DNA of 49,471 nucleotides from Pseudoxanthomonas sp. Its GTDB lineage: Bacteria; Pseudomonadota; Gammaproteobacteria; Xanthomonadales; Xanthomonadaceae. Where the stretch lies: the NCBI RefSeq assembly GCF_024710765.1, contig NZ_JANJUE010000014.1, positions 1-49,471 on the forward strand. The letters are read 5' to 3'. The position numbers and the translations under genes are program-made. Position 1 is the first letter of the stretch; each line of letters starts with the position of its first letter. The notes under the pieces were generated by a model. That model was given only the letters and a program-made list of their open reading frames with translations, did no database searches and was not told the DNA's origin. Below, in pieces: positions 1-9,485 of the stretch.

Positions 1-135
1 TGAACCAGAGAGTAACGCAAATTTCACGAACTAGGAAGATCTGGCGCCCTTTATAAATCAACCATTTAGCTAGGAACAGGAAAATCATGTTACATACGTA
101 ACCGCTTTTCCCTATTCATCTTCAGGGATCACTGT
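1..135. other. AT-rich non-coding stretch downstream of pckG
   Basis: The first 120 bases are about 40 percent G+C by direct count, far below the rest of the window. No credible coding frame is visible. A short inverted repeat (GTTAC, four bases, GTAAC) lies at 89-102. I see no hairpin followed by a T-run that would terminate pckG. It may be the promoter region of a gene beyond the left edge or a remnant of foreign DNA; the sequence does not decide. Confidence 0.5.
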
Positions 136-1923
<1,788 letters not shown>

Positions 1924-1940
1924 GCCTAGCCCTCGAAAAA

Positions 1941-1959
1941 GAGACCAAAATGATACCAA
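1941..1959 (-). promoter_or_regulatory. Direct repeat upstream of pckG, candidate regulator site
   Basis: Read on the coding strand of pckG, TTGGTATC and TTGGTCTC occur with starts 11 bases apart, one helical turn, 18-36 bases before the start codon. Two similar half-sites on one DNA face near a promoter suggest a transcription-factor site. The factor is not identifiable from sequence. Confidence 0.3.
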
Positions 1960-2086
1960 TGTCTGGTCCCGATGACGAGAACAACGCCGAATCGGATTCA
2001 GGAAGGTCAGACCATGTCCTGGCCGGACCGCTACATATAAGAGTGGCCTTAAAGCACCGGCACCGCCGGCGCTGAGGGAGGCGGAC

Positions 2087-2830
2087 TCAGCCGCCGCGCG
2101 ACCGCCGGTAGGGATTGAACAGTTGCAGCAGCCAGGGCTTCTGCGCCAGCACCAGGCTGACCCCGATCCGCCCGGACGCCGGCAGGGTGGCGTCCCTGGC
2201 GAGCAGCGCGTCGAACTCGCGCGCCACTTCTTCCAGGCGCTGCCGGAGTTGCTTGATGCCGTCGATGCTCAGGCTGCCGCTGAGCAGCAGCAACGCATCC
2301 TGTTCGCCATCGAAGGCATCGGCGAAGTAGTCGGTCAGCAGCGTATGCCGGAAATAGCGTTCCATCGGACCGTCCGCGCGCCAACGGAAATTGCGCGCGG
2401 TCAGCGCGCGCGTCCGGTTGCCGGGCAGCAGTTCGATGATGCCGAGGCGATCCAGTTTCACCAGCAGGCCGGTCCACTGCGCGGGCGTGAAGCCGAAATG
2501 CTCCAGCACGTCTTCCTGCCGCCAACGATTCAGGGCCAGGAACAGCGCCATCAACAGCGCGGGTTCCTTCACCAGCGCCTGTTCCTGGGCCGCCTCCAAC
2601 TGCGCCATCGGCTTGCGCCCGCGCGCCGCCTCGGCACTGAGCTCGGCCAGGCCAACGTCGAGCACCTCGCAGATCTGTTCCAGCCGCTGCAGGCTCATCG
2701 CACGCCGGGAAAACATCCGCTTGATCGCCGCCTCGCTCATCTTCATCCGGGCAGCGAGGTCCCGATAGGTCATGGATTGCCCGCGCAGGCAGCGTTTGAG
2801 GGCGTCGACCAGTTCGATGGATACGGCCAT
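2087..2830 (-). CDS. XRE-family HTH transcriptional regulator
   Basis: A 247-residue DNA-binding protein. The N-terminal 60 residues form a Cro/C1-type helix-turn-helix (MTYRDLAARMKMSEAAIKRM, then LQRLEQICEVLDVGLAEL). The remaining 180 residues contain a winged-helix-like stretch (FGFTPAQWTGLLVKLDRLGIIELLPG) and no recognised ligand domain. I use the ATG at 2828-2830; the frame extends to a TTG at 2863 but starting at the HTH fits the family better. It is divergent from the exported pair beginning at 2940, so it may regulate that pair or itself. Target and signal are unknown. Confidence 0.75.
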   Translation of the reverse strand: MAVSIELVDALKRCLRGQSMTYRDLAARMKMSEAAIKRMFSRRAMSLQRLEQICEVLDVGLAELSAEAARGRKPMAQLEAAQEQALVKEPALLMALFLALNRWRQEDVLEHFGFTPAQWTGLLVKLDRLGIIELLPGNRTRALTARNFRWRADGPMERYFRHTLLTDYFADAFDGEQDALLLLSGSLSIDGIKQLRQRLEEVAREFDALLARDATLPASGRIGVSLVLAQKPWLLQLFNPYRRSRGG

Positions 2831-2939
2831 GGGTAGCGGATTCCTATACCTTTCGTCCCCCAAGAGCTTACCTTGTCAAAGTTAGTTGAATCCTCCGGGT
2901 GTCTGCGTCCACCTTCGCGCCACGCAAGGAGACCCGCCC

Positions 2940-3380
2940 ATGACCCCGTCCGCATCCCCCATCCAACATGTCCGCCCCCTGCTGCTGGCGGTCGCGCTGT
3001 CCGTCGCGACCGTTCCCGCCTGGGGCGCCGTCCAGTCCGATGGCGCCAGCCGGCATTCGCGAGCGAGCCTTGCGGCGTCCGTCGAAGTCCCGGTGGCCGT
3101 CGTGCACGCGTTGGCGCATGGAGCGTCGGCGGTGGTGTCGGGGGTTGCGGCGGTGGGCGGCAGCGTGGTCGTGACCGTATCGGCGACCGCTGCCGGCGCC
3201 TCGTTCGTGATCTACCTGTCGGTGGAAGCCGTTCGCCGGCTGGGCATCGCGGTGGGAACCGCCATCAGCGTGACCACGGTCGCCACCGGCTGGTTGCTGA
3301 GCGCTGCCGGCGAAACGCTCTGCTTCATCGCCAACGACCGGGTCCGCCCGCACATCCACAGCCACCGCTACGGGAGCTGA
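2940..3380 (+). CDS. Exported hydrophobic protein of unknown function
   Basis: A 146-residue protein not assigned to any named family. It begins with a Sec-type signal peptide (basic start, LLLAVALSVATVPAWGA, likely cleavage after AWG-A), followed by Ala/Val-rich hydrophobic stretches at roughly residues 50-75 and 80-115 and a His-containing polar tail. AAGGAG lies ten bases before the chosen ATG, which decides the start; the frame opens further upstream. Its stop is three bases before the start of the DUF2145 gene, so the two form an operon and probably act together in the periplasm or membrane. Confidence 0.65.
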   Translation: MTPSASPIQHVRPLLLAVALSVATVPAWGAVQSDGASRHSRASLAASVEVPVAVVHALAHGASAVVSGVAAVGGSVVVTVSATAAGASFVIYLSVEAVRRLGIAVGTAISVTTVATGWLLSAAGETLCFIANDRVRPHIHSHRYGS

Positions 3381-3383
3381 GCC

Positions 3384-4196
3384 ATGAACCGGTTATTGAT
3401 GCGCGTTGCGTGGCTGCTGTGCCTGCCGCTGGCAGCCCATGCCGGCAACAACTGCCGGGAGCAGCAAATGCCGCCTGCCAAGGTCGCCGCGGCGGCGGAA
3501 ACCGCACTACGGGCCGCAGTTGCGCTGGAGGAGAGGGATGCACCGGTGGCGCTGATCGCGCGGGTGGGCACGGACCTGTCCAAACAGGGCCTGGTCTACA
3601 GCCACGCCGGTTTCGTGGTCCGCGATCATCCGCAGGGACGCTGGACGGTGGTGCATCTGCTCAACGAGTGCGGCAGTGATCGTTCCGGACTGTATGCCCA
3701 GGGACTGGTGAATTTCTTCTCCGATGATCTGGTCAACCAGGATCTGCGCATCGTCTGGTTCAAGCCGGATGTCGCCCAGCGATTGACCCGCCGACTGCAG
3801 CAGGTGCCGCGTCACAGCCTGCATCATCCGCACTACAACCTGATCGCGCGCCCCGGCAGCCGGGACTACCAGAATTCCACCGCCTGGCTGGTCGAGATGA
3901 TGGCCAGCGCGATCGCCGACTCGCCGATCTACGACCGCGCGACCGCCTACGCCTTCGCGCGCGGCGATGGCTTCGTACCGGAGACCATCCATGTTCCCTA
4001 CACCAAGCGCGTGCTGGGTGGCTTGTTCACCGCCAACGTCGATTTCACCGACCATCCGGTCGCGACCCGCCTGTCAGGCGACTACCCCGTGGTCACGGTC
4101 CGCTCGATCTTCCGCTACCTGGACAGGGCGGGATACACCGAGCGCGTGCAGGAATGGCGCAACGGCCGATTGATGGCCACGCCCGGACCGGCATGA
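3384..4196 (+). CDS. DUF2145 family exported protein
   Basis: A 270-residue protein with a signal peptide (MNRLLMRVAWLLCLPLAAHA) and the pattern I recognise from DUF2145: an early cysteine pair region, then ARVGTDLSKQGLVYSHAGF, WTVVHLLNECG, and a Tyr/Asn-rich middle (YQNSTAWLVEM). The conserved His, Asn and Cys residues resemble an NlpC/P60-like papain fold, but that is inference; no activity is established to my knowledge. GGGAG lies before the ATG at 3384, and the gene directly follows the exported hydrophobic protein, suggesting one periplasmic unit. Confidence 0.75.
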   Translation: MNRLLMRVAWLLCLPLAAHAGNNCREQQMPPAKVAAAAETALRAAVALEERDAPVALIARVGTDLSKQGLVYSHAGFVVRDHPQGRWTVVHLLNECGSDRSGLYAQGLVNFFSDDLVNQDLRIVWFKPDVAQRLTRRLQQVPRHSLHHPHYNLIARPGSRDYQNSTAWLVEMMASAIADSPIYDRATAYAFARGDGFVPETIHVPYTKRVLGGLFTANVDFTDHPVATRLSGDYPVVTVRSIFRYLDRAGYTERVQEWRNGRLMATPGPA

Positions 4197-4274
4197 TTCC
4201 CGCGTGTTGGCCTCGTGCCTCCGCCCTTGCCCACTGCGCCGTGTGTCCGGCACGCGAGCCGCGTGCCCGCGCCG

Positions 4275-4874
4275 TCAGGTCGGAATGAGCGTGGAGATGA
4301 CGTGTTCGAGGTAGGCCTCGAATTCGTCGTGGGTCATGCGCGGCTGCTGGAGTTGCAGCGACAACTGCAGGAAACCCACGTAGGCCGCGTAGGTCAGGCG
4401 TGCGCGGTGGATGGCATCCTGGCGCGCCAGCCCCGCCTGCCGGAAGGACGCCATCAGGTATTCCAGGCGGCGCTGTGACACGCGATCGATCACCGGCTGC
4501 ACGGCCGGGTGATCCAGTGCCTTCAGCAGTTCGCTGTAGATGATGTGCGGCTTCACTTCATGGCCGACCAACTGGAATAGCGCGCGCAGGCGCTCGCGCG
4601 GATCAGGCACCTTCTCCAGATTGCCGAACACGCTTTCCTGTTCCACCGCCTCCCAGCGCTCCAGCGCCGCCTGCAGCAGCGCGTCGCGGGAAGGGAAATG
4701 CCAGTAGAAGCTGCCCTTTGTCACACCAAGACGCCGCGCGAGCGGTTCCACCGCGACGGCGGAGACACCCTGTTCGGCGATGAGATCGAGCGCGGCCTGG
4801 GCCCAGTCGTCTGCACTGAGGCGGGCATTCCGCGGGGATGCGGCGGGAGCTGGGTCGGGGCTTGGGGTCGTCAT
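4275..4874 (-). CDS. TetR-family transcriptional regulator of the fatty-acid module
   Basis: A 199-residue regulator with a TetR-type DNA-binding domain at about residues 15-65 (AALDLIAEQG, then VEPLARRLGVTKGSFYWHF) and an all-helical ligand domain after it. I choose the ATG at 4872-4874 (MTTPSPD); the open frame continues 31 codons into the operator-rich intergenic region, which is unlikely to be coding. The gene is divergent from the alpha/beta hydrolase-fadE operon and is its probable local repressor, with an acyl-CoA or fatty acid as a plausible ligand (inference from FadR/PsrA/DesT-like arrangements). Three inverted repeats separate the two starts. Confidence 0.88.
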   Translation of the reverse strand: MTTPSPDPAPAASPRNARLSADDWAQAALDLIAEQGVSAVAVEPLARRLGVTKGSFYWHFPSRDALLQAALERWEAVEQESVFGNLEKVPDPRERLRALFQLVGHEVKPHIIYSELLKALDHPAVQPVIDRVSQRRLEYLMASFRQAGLARQDAIHRARLTYAAYVGFLQLSLQLQQPRMTHDEFEAYLEHVISTLIPT

Positions 4875-4890
4875 GGTTCCATTTAACCAT
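4873..4890. promoter_or_regulatory. Inverted repeat over the TetR start codon
   Basis: ATGGTT (4873-4878), six bases, AACCAT (4885-4890). The left arm includes the last bases of the TetR start codon, so binding here would block the regulator's own expression. Candidate autoregulatory operator; half-sites differ from the other two repeats in this intergenic region. Confidence 0.4.
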
Positions 4891-4913
4891 ACGCCGAAGT
4901 TTGTTGGAGTACG

Positions 4914-4932
4914 TTTGCTGCGTCGCAGCAAA
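4914..4932. promoter_or_regulatory. Perfect 19 bp palindrome, candidate TetR operator
   Basis: TTTGCTGCG, one central T, CGCAGCAAA: nine-base arms without mismatch, in the middle of the 143 bp divergent intergenic region between the TetR and hydrolase genes. Length and symmetry fit a TetR dimer site, and location would allow control of both promoters. It is the strongest dyad in the region. Confidence 0.65.
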
Positions 4933-4975
4933 ACTTTCGTCAAATCAAACGCTTGCGCTCCCGACAATCCTGCCG

Positions 4976-4999
4976 ACCGATTGACTGCTCTAAATCGGT
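4976..4999. promoter_or_regulatory. Inverted repeat in hydrolase-fadE promoter
   Basis: ACCGATT (4976-4982), ten bases, AATCGGT (4993-4999). It lies 19-42 bases before the hydrolase start codon, where a repressor would overlap the promoter. Candidate second operator. Confidence 0.45.
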
Positions 5000-5003
5000 A
5001 GGT

Positions 5004-5021
5004 CCATACTAGTCCGTATGG
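5004..5021. promoter_or_regulatory. Inverted repeat over the hydrolase start codon
   Basis: CCATAC (5004-5009), six bases, GTATGG (5016-5021). The right arm contains the ATG at 5018-5020. No Shine-Dalgarno sequence is visible upstream, so the hydrolase transcript may be leaderless or have a very short leader, with this dyad acting at or near the transcription start. Confidence 0.45.
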
Positions 5022-5989
5022 TCAACACCCACTCCCCTGCTCTGTCCCTCTCCGCCTCCGGTGCGGGCGAAGCACTCGGGCTGACCGGCGCCGGAGACCT
5101 GCGCCTCGCCGCCAGCGGCTTTGCCTCGCCCGCTCCCTTGCAAGCGGAACCGGCACTGATCTATTCGCACGGCTTTGGCCAGACCCGCCATGCCTGGGCC
5201 CGGACTGCGCAGTTCCTCGCCTCGAAGGGCTATGCCGGCCTGGCCTACGACGCCCGCGGGCACGGAGATTCGCAGCGCAATCCGCAAGACGTGCCCTATG
5301 CCGGCGAGCAGTTCGCGGATGACCTGATCATCGTGGCCGGCGAGCAGGCGCAGGCGCCGATCCTCGTCGGCGCGTCGATGGGCGGACTGTTCGGCCTGAT
5401 CGCCGAGTCGCGCTGGCCCGGACTGCTGCGGGCGATGGTGCTGGTCGACATCACCCCGCGCTGGGAATCGGCCGGGCTGGAGCGCATCCTCGGTTTCATG
5501 ACCGCGTTTCCCGACGGTTTCGAGTCTCCGGAACAGGCCAGCGACATCATCGCCGCCTACCTGCCGCATCGCCGCAACCGCAAGTCGCCGGATGAACTGC
5601 GCGCGCTGTTGCGCCCGGACAGGAACGGCCGCTGGCATTGGCATTGGGATCCGCGCCTGATCGACGAACTGGCGCGCGACAGCGAACAGCACCAGGATGC
5701 CCTGGCCGAGGCGGCCAGCCGCATCCGCTGCCCGATCCTGCTGATCAGCGGCGGACGCAGCGATCTTGTCTCGGAAAAGACCGTCGAGGAATTCCGCACG
5801 CTGGTTCCCCATGCGCGGCATGTCCACCTTCCGCAGGCCACCCACATGGTGGCCGGCGACGACAACGACACCTTCACCGCCACCGTCCTCGAGTACCTGG
5901 CCGAACTGCGCTCGCCGCAGGCGTCCTTCGGGCCAGCCCCCACCGAATCGTCCGCCGACGGCGGATCCGCAACCGGAGCAAGTCCATGA
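5018..5989 (+). CDS. Alpha/beta hydrolase (lipase/esterase-like)
   Basis: A 323-residue cytoplasmic alpha/beta hydrolase. Visible catalytic features are the oxyanion-loop HGFGQ near residue 50, nucleophile elbow GASMGG with Ser120, acid GGRSD with Asp249, and catalytic His276 in ATHMVAGDD. The C-terminal 25 residues are Ser/Pro-rich and dispensable-looking. It overlaps fadE by four bases (ATGA), so the two are translationally coupled. Context suggests hydrolysis of an acyl ester or acyl thioester feeding beta-oxidation; the exact substrate is not evident. Confidence 0.88.
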   Translation: MVNTHSPALSLSASGAGEALGLTGAGDLRLAASGFASPAPLQAEPALIYSHGFGQTRHAWARTAQFLASKGYAGLAYDARGHGDSQRNPQDVPYAGEQFADDLIIVAGEQAQAPILVGASMGGLFGLIAESRWPGLLRAMVLVDITPRWESAGLERILGFMTAFPDGFESPEQASDIIAAYLPHRRNRKSPDELRALLRPDRNGRWHWHWDPRLIDELARDSEQHQDALAEAASRIRCPILLISGGRSDLVSEKTVEEFRTLVPHARHVHLPQATHMVAGDDNDTFTATVLEYLAELRSPQASFGPAPTESSADGGSATGASP

Positions 5990-8463
5990 GCATCCTAGCC
6001 CCCTTCCTCGCCTTCCTGTTGGCGGGCGCGTTCGCGGCCTATCACCGCTTGCGGCTGGCCTACTGGGCCGCGATCACCGCAACCCTGCTGGTGGCCTGCT
6101 GGCTGATGGGCGCCAATCACACCGCGACGATCGTCGCCGCGATCATCGTCGCGCTGATCGCGGTGCCGCTACTGATTCCGGCCATCCGCAAGCCGCTGAT
6201 CACCGCGCCGCTGCTGACCTTCTACCGCAAGATCCTTCCTCCGCTGTCGCAGACCGAGCGCATCGCGCTGGAGTCGGGCTCGGTGGGTTTCGAAGGCGAG
6301 CTGTTCTCCGGTGATCCGGACTGGAACCAGTTGCTGTCGCAGCCCAAGCCCGAACTGACCCCCGAGGAGCAGGCGTTCCTCGACGGTCCGGTGGAAGATC
6401 TGTGCCGGATGACCAATGACTGGGAAATCACCCATGTCCATGCGGACCTGCCGCCGGAAATGTGGGATTTCATCAAGAAGAACAAGTTCTTCGGCATGAT
6501 CATTCCCAAGTCCTACGGTGGCCTGGGCTTCTCGGCGCTGGCGCACCACAAGGTGATCCAGAAGCTGGCGTCCGTCTCCAGCGTGGTCAGCTCCACCGTC
6601 GGCGTGCCCAATTCGCTGGGACCGGGCGAACTGCTGATGCACTACGGCACCGAGCAGCAGAAGGACTATTACCTGCCGCGCCTGGCCGATGGCCGCGAAG
6701 TGCCGTGCTTCGGCCTGACCGGTCCGTTCGCCGGCTCCGACGCCACTTCGATCCCGGACTACGGCATCGTCTGCGAAGGCGACTGGGACGGCGCCAAGGT
6801 GGTCGGCATCAAGCTGACCTTCGACAAGCGCTACATCACCCTGGCGCCGGTCGCCAGCATCATCGGACTTGCCTTCCGCATGTACGACCCGGATGGCCTG
6901 CTGGGCGACAAGCGCGACCTGGGCATCACCCTGGCGCTGATGCCGCGCGAAACGCCCGGAGTGGAGGTCGGCCGCCGCCACTTCCCGTTGAATTCGCCGT
7001 TCCAGAACGGCCCGGTGCGCGGCCATGAGGTATTCCTGCCGCTGTCGCAGATCATCGGCGAGGAAAAGGGCATCGGCGAAGGCTGGCGCATGCTCAGCGA
7101 GTGCCTGTCCATCGGCCGCTCGATCACCCTGCCCTCCACCGCCAGCGGCGGCGCCAAGCAGGGTGCGATCGTCACCGGCGCCTATGCGCGCATCCGCAAG
7201 CAGTTCGGCCTGTCGGTCGGCCGCTTCGAAGGCGTCGAGGAAGCGCTGGCGCGCATCGCCGGCAAGGCCTATGCGATCAGCGCGCTGTCGCAGGCGACCG
7301 CGGCGGCCGTGGATCGCGGCGAGAAGCCGGCGGTGCCATCGGCAATCGCCAAGTACCACTGCACCAACATGAGCCGCGACGTGGTCAAGGACGTGATGGA
7401 CGTGGTCGGCGGCAAGGGCATCATCCTGGGACCGCGCAATTTCGTCGGCCGCGCTTGGCAGGCCTCGCCGATCGCGATCACGGTGGAAGGCGCCAACATC
7501 ATGACCCGCAGCCTGCTGATCTTCGGGCAGGGCGCGATCCTGTGCCATCCGTGGGTGCTGAAGGAGATGAAGGCCGCGCAGAATCCGGATACCGTCGCCG
7601 GCACCAACGAGTTTGACCGCAACCTGTTCGGCCATATCGGCTACGCGATTTCCAACGCGGTGCGCTCGTTCTGGTTCGGCCTGACTGCTTCGCGCATCGG
7701 TGCGGCGCCGGGCGACGACTACACCCGCCGGTTCTTCCGCAAGATGGACCGCTACTCGGCCAATCTGGCGCTGATGGCCGACATCTCAATGCTGACCCTG
7801 GGCGGCAAGCTGAAGTTCAAGGAATCGCTGTCCGGCCGCCTCGGCGACGTGCTGAGCCACCTGTACATGACCAGCGCGATGCTCAAGCGCTACCACGACG
7901 AAGGCGCGCCGGCGGCGGATCGCACCCTGCTGGCCTGGGCTTTCCATGACAGCGTGCACCAGATCGAACTGTCGCTGTCGGCGGCGCTGCGCAACTTCCC
8001 GATCCGTCCGGTCGGCTGGCTGATGTGGGCGCTGATCTTCCCGTGGGGCCGTCGCGCGCATGCGCCGGGCGACCGCCTCGGCCACCGTGCCGCGGCCCTG
8101 CTGATGACGCCGAACGAGGCGCGCGACCGCCTGGCCAAGGGTGTGTTCACCACGCCATGCGAGAACAACCCGGCTGGCCGCATCAACAGCTACCTGGCCA
8201 AGGCGGTGCTGGCCGAGCCAGTGGAGCGCAAGTTCCTGAAGGCGCTCAAGACCAAGGGCATCGAGGCGCTTGATTTCGCCAGCCAGCTGGATGAAGGCGT
8301 GCGCGAAGGCTGGATAACCGCGGACGAGCGCAAGCAGCTGGAAGAACTGCGCACGATGACCCTGGACACGATCACCGTGGACGACTTCGATCCGCACGAA
8401 CTGCGTGCCGCCAGCTACTACGATCGGCACCAGCCGGGCGACAAGTCACGCGCGGCGGCCTGA
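5986..8463 (+). CDS. fadE: FadE-type acyl-CoA dehydrogenase
   Basis: First enzyme of beta-oxidation, introducing a trans-2 double bond into acyl-CoA with FAD. The 825-residue length matches the long FadE subfamily (E. coli FadE is about 814). There are hydrophobic membrane-associated segments in residues 1-75, a dehydrogenase core, the diagnostic VEGANIMTRSLLIFGQGA with the presumed catalytic base Glu501, and a C-terminal DUF1974-like helical domain. The start at 5986 follows GGAG and overlaps the hydrolase stop. An upstream extension of the frame exists but lies inside the hydrolase gene. Middle gene of the TetR-flanked fatty-acid module. Confidence 0.96.
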   Translation: MSILAPFLAFLLAGAFAAYHRLRLAYWAAITATLLVACWLMGANHTATIVAAIIVALIAVPLLIPAIRKPLITAPLLTFYRKILPPLSQTERIALESGSVGFEGELFSGDPDWNQLLSQPKPELTPEEQAFLDGPVEDLCRMTNDWEITHVHADLPPEMWDFIKKNKFFGMIIPKSYGGLGFSALAHHKVIQKLASVSSVVSSTVGVPNSLGPGELLMHYGTEQQKDYYLPRLADGREVPCFGLTGPFAGSDATSIPDYGIVCEGDWDGAKVVGIKLTFDKRYITLAPVASIIGLAFRMYDPDGLLGDKRDLGITLALMPRETPGVEVGRRHFPLNSPFQNGPVRGHEVFLPLSQIIGEEKGIGEGWRMLSECLSIGRSITLPSTASGGAKQGAIVTGAYARIRKQFGLSVGRFEGVEEALARIAGKAYAISALSQATAAAVDRGEKPAVPSAIAKYHCTNMSRDVVKDVMDVVGGKGIILGPRNFVGRAWQASPIAITVEGANIMTRSLLIFGQGAILCHPWVLKEMKAAQNPDTVAGTNEFDRNLFGHIGYAISNAVRSFWFGLTASRIGAAPGDDYTRRFFRKMDRYSANLALMADISMLTLGGKLKFKESLSGRLGDVLSHLYMTSAMLKRYHDEGAPAADRTLLAWAFHDSVHQIELSLSAALRNFPIRPVGWLMWALIFPWGRRAHAPGDRLGHRAAALLMTPNEARDRLAKGVFTTPCENNPAGRINSYLAKAVLAEPVERKFLKALKTKGIEALDFASQLDEGVREGWITADERKQLEELRTMTLDTITVDDFDPHELRAASYYDRHQPGDKSRAAA

Positions 8464-8480
8464 TCCCCATGTTCCCCCTG

Positions 8481-8502
8481 ACGGCGAGCTTCGGCTCGCC
8501 GT
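8481..8502 (+). other. UUCG-loop intercistronic hairpin after fadE
   Basis: ACGGCGAGC, loop TTCG, GCTCGCCGT: a perfect nine-pair stem with a very stable UUCG tetraloop, 17 bases after the fadE stop. No T-run follows, so it is more likely an mRNA stabiliser or partial attenuator than a terminator. Confidence 0.6.
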
Positions 8503-8519
8503 CTTCGTCCGGAGACCCC

Positions 8520-9002
8520 ATGAGCGCATCCGTCCTGACGATGTACCGCAAGCTCGCCGCGCGCCCGTTCGGCTCATGGCTGTTCTCGCGGCTGGTCTGC
8601 TTCAAGGCGCCCTATTTCGCCAGCATCCGGCCGCGCATCACGAGGCTGGAACCCAACCGCGGCGAAGCGACCATCGCCCATCGGCGCAGCGTCACCAACC
8701 ACCTGGGCACGGTGCATGCGATCGCGCTGTGCAACCTGGCCGAGTTCGTCGGCGGCCTGACCACGGACGTGAGCATTCCTGCCTCCATGCGCTGGATTCC
8801 GAAGGGCATGAGCGTGGAGTACCTGAAGAAGGCCGTCGGCACCATGCACGCGGTCGCCACGCCGGCCTTTCCTCCGCATTCGGCGGAAGAAGGCTATGAA
8901 CTGCCGATGGAGGTGATGGTCAGCAACCCGCAGGGCGAGGCGGTGTTCCGCGCCCGCATCGCCATGTGGGTGTCGCCGCGGCCGCCACGCGAGGAGCGCT
9001 GA
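8520..9002 (+). CDS. DUF4442 hotdog-fold protein (thioesterase-like)
   Basis: A 160-residue protein of the DUF4442/PaaI-like hotdog superfamily. Characteristic parts are the basic amphipathic N-terminus, HRRSVTNHLGTVHAIALCNLAE (the long hotdog helix), and the closing strand ARIAMWVSPR. Members are presumed acyl-CoA thioesterases or acyl-binding proteins. The ATG at 8520 follows GGAGACCCC; the frame is open further upstream but only across the intercistronic hairpin. Lies 57 bases after fadE, so acting on FadE products or substrates is likely. Confidence 0.78.
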   Translation: MSASVLTMYRKLAARPFGSWLFSRLVCFKAPYFASIRPRITRLEPNRGEATIAHRRSVTNHLGTVHAIALCNLAEFVGGLTTDVSIPASMRWIPKGMSVEYLKKAVGTMHAVATPAFPPHSAEEGYELPMEVMVSNPQGEAVFRARIAMWVSPRPPREER

Positions 9003-9005
9003 CCC

Positions 9006-9398
9006 ATGGATGCGTCCGGCGACTGGTTGGTGCGGCTGGCGGGCGTCCACAGCCTGGGCTTTGCCCTGTTCCACCTGGCGTTCTGGAAGCTGTTCCGCTG
9101 GCATGACGAACTGGCCAAGGTCGGATTCGCCACCCGCGCGATCACCCAGATCCTCAATCTCCGATTGATCTATCTGTTCCTCGGTGTCGGCGCGGCCTGT
9201 TTCGTGTTCACCGGCGAGCTGCAGGACAGTGGCCTGGGGCGCGCGCTGCTGGCTTTCATGGCGCTGTTCTGGGCTGGACGGACGGTCGAGCAGTTCGTGT
9301 TCCTGCGTCGCCATCATTGGCTGCTGCACCTGCTCACCGCGCTGTTCGTGCTGGGCGCGCTGCTGTTCGCGCTGCCGCTGGCCCTGCCTCTCCTGTAG
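9006..9398 (+). CDS. Small four-helix membrane protein of the fatty-acid module
   Basis: A 130-residue inner-membrane protein with about four hydrophobic helices (roughly residues 8-28, 55-75, 80-98, 105-128). I do not recognise the family. It starts three bases after the DUF4442 stop with GGAG inside the preceding gene, so it belongs to the same operon. A role in anchoring the soluble enzymes is possible but unproven. Its stop codon overlaps the first bases of a REP-like repeat. Confidence 0.7.
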   Translation: MDASGDWLVRLAGVHSLGFALFHLAFWKLFRWHDELAKVGFATRAITQILNLRLIYLFLGVGAACFVFTGELQDSGLGRALLAFMALFWAGRTVEQFVFLRRHHWLLHLLTALFVLGALLFALPLALPLL

Positions 9399-9471
9399 GA
9401 GCGAGGTCGGTCGCCAAGCAACATTGGCGGGCTGAGAATTCCTGGTCGCGACCGATGTCGCTGCCGCGGGA
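9396..9471. repeat. REP-like inverted repeat pair
   Basis: AGCGAGGTCGGTCGC at 9401-9415 and GCGACCGATGTCGCT at 9449-9463 are inverted copies with two mismatches, separated by 33 bases; the left copy starts with GTAGGAGCGA. This resembles the extragenic palindromes starting GTAGGAGCG that are common in Xanthomonas and Pseudomonas relatives. It lies between two convergent genes and could slow transcription from both sides. Confidence 0.6.
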
Positions 9472-9485
9472 ACCGCCCGATTCGC

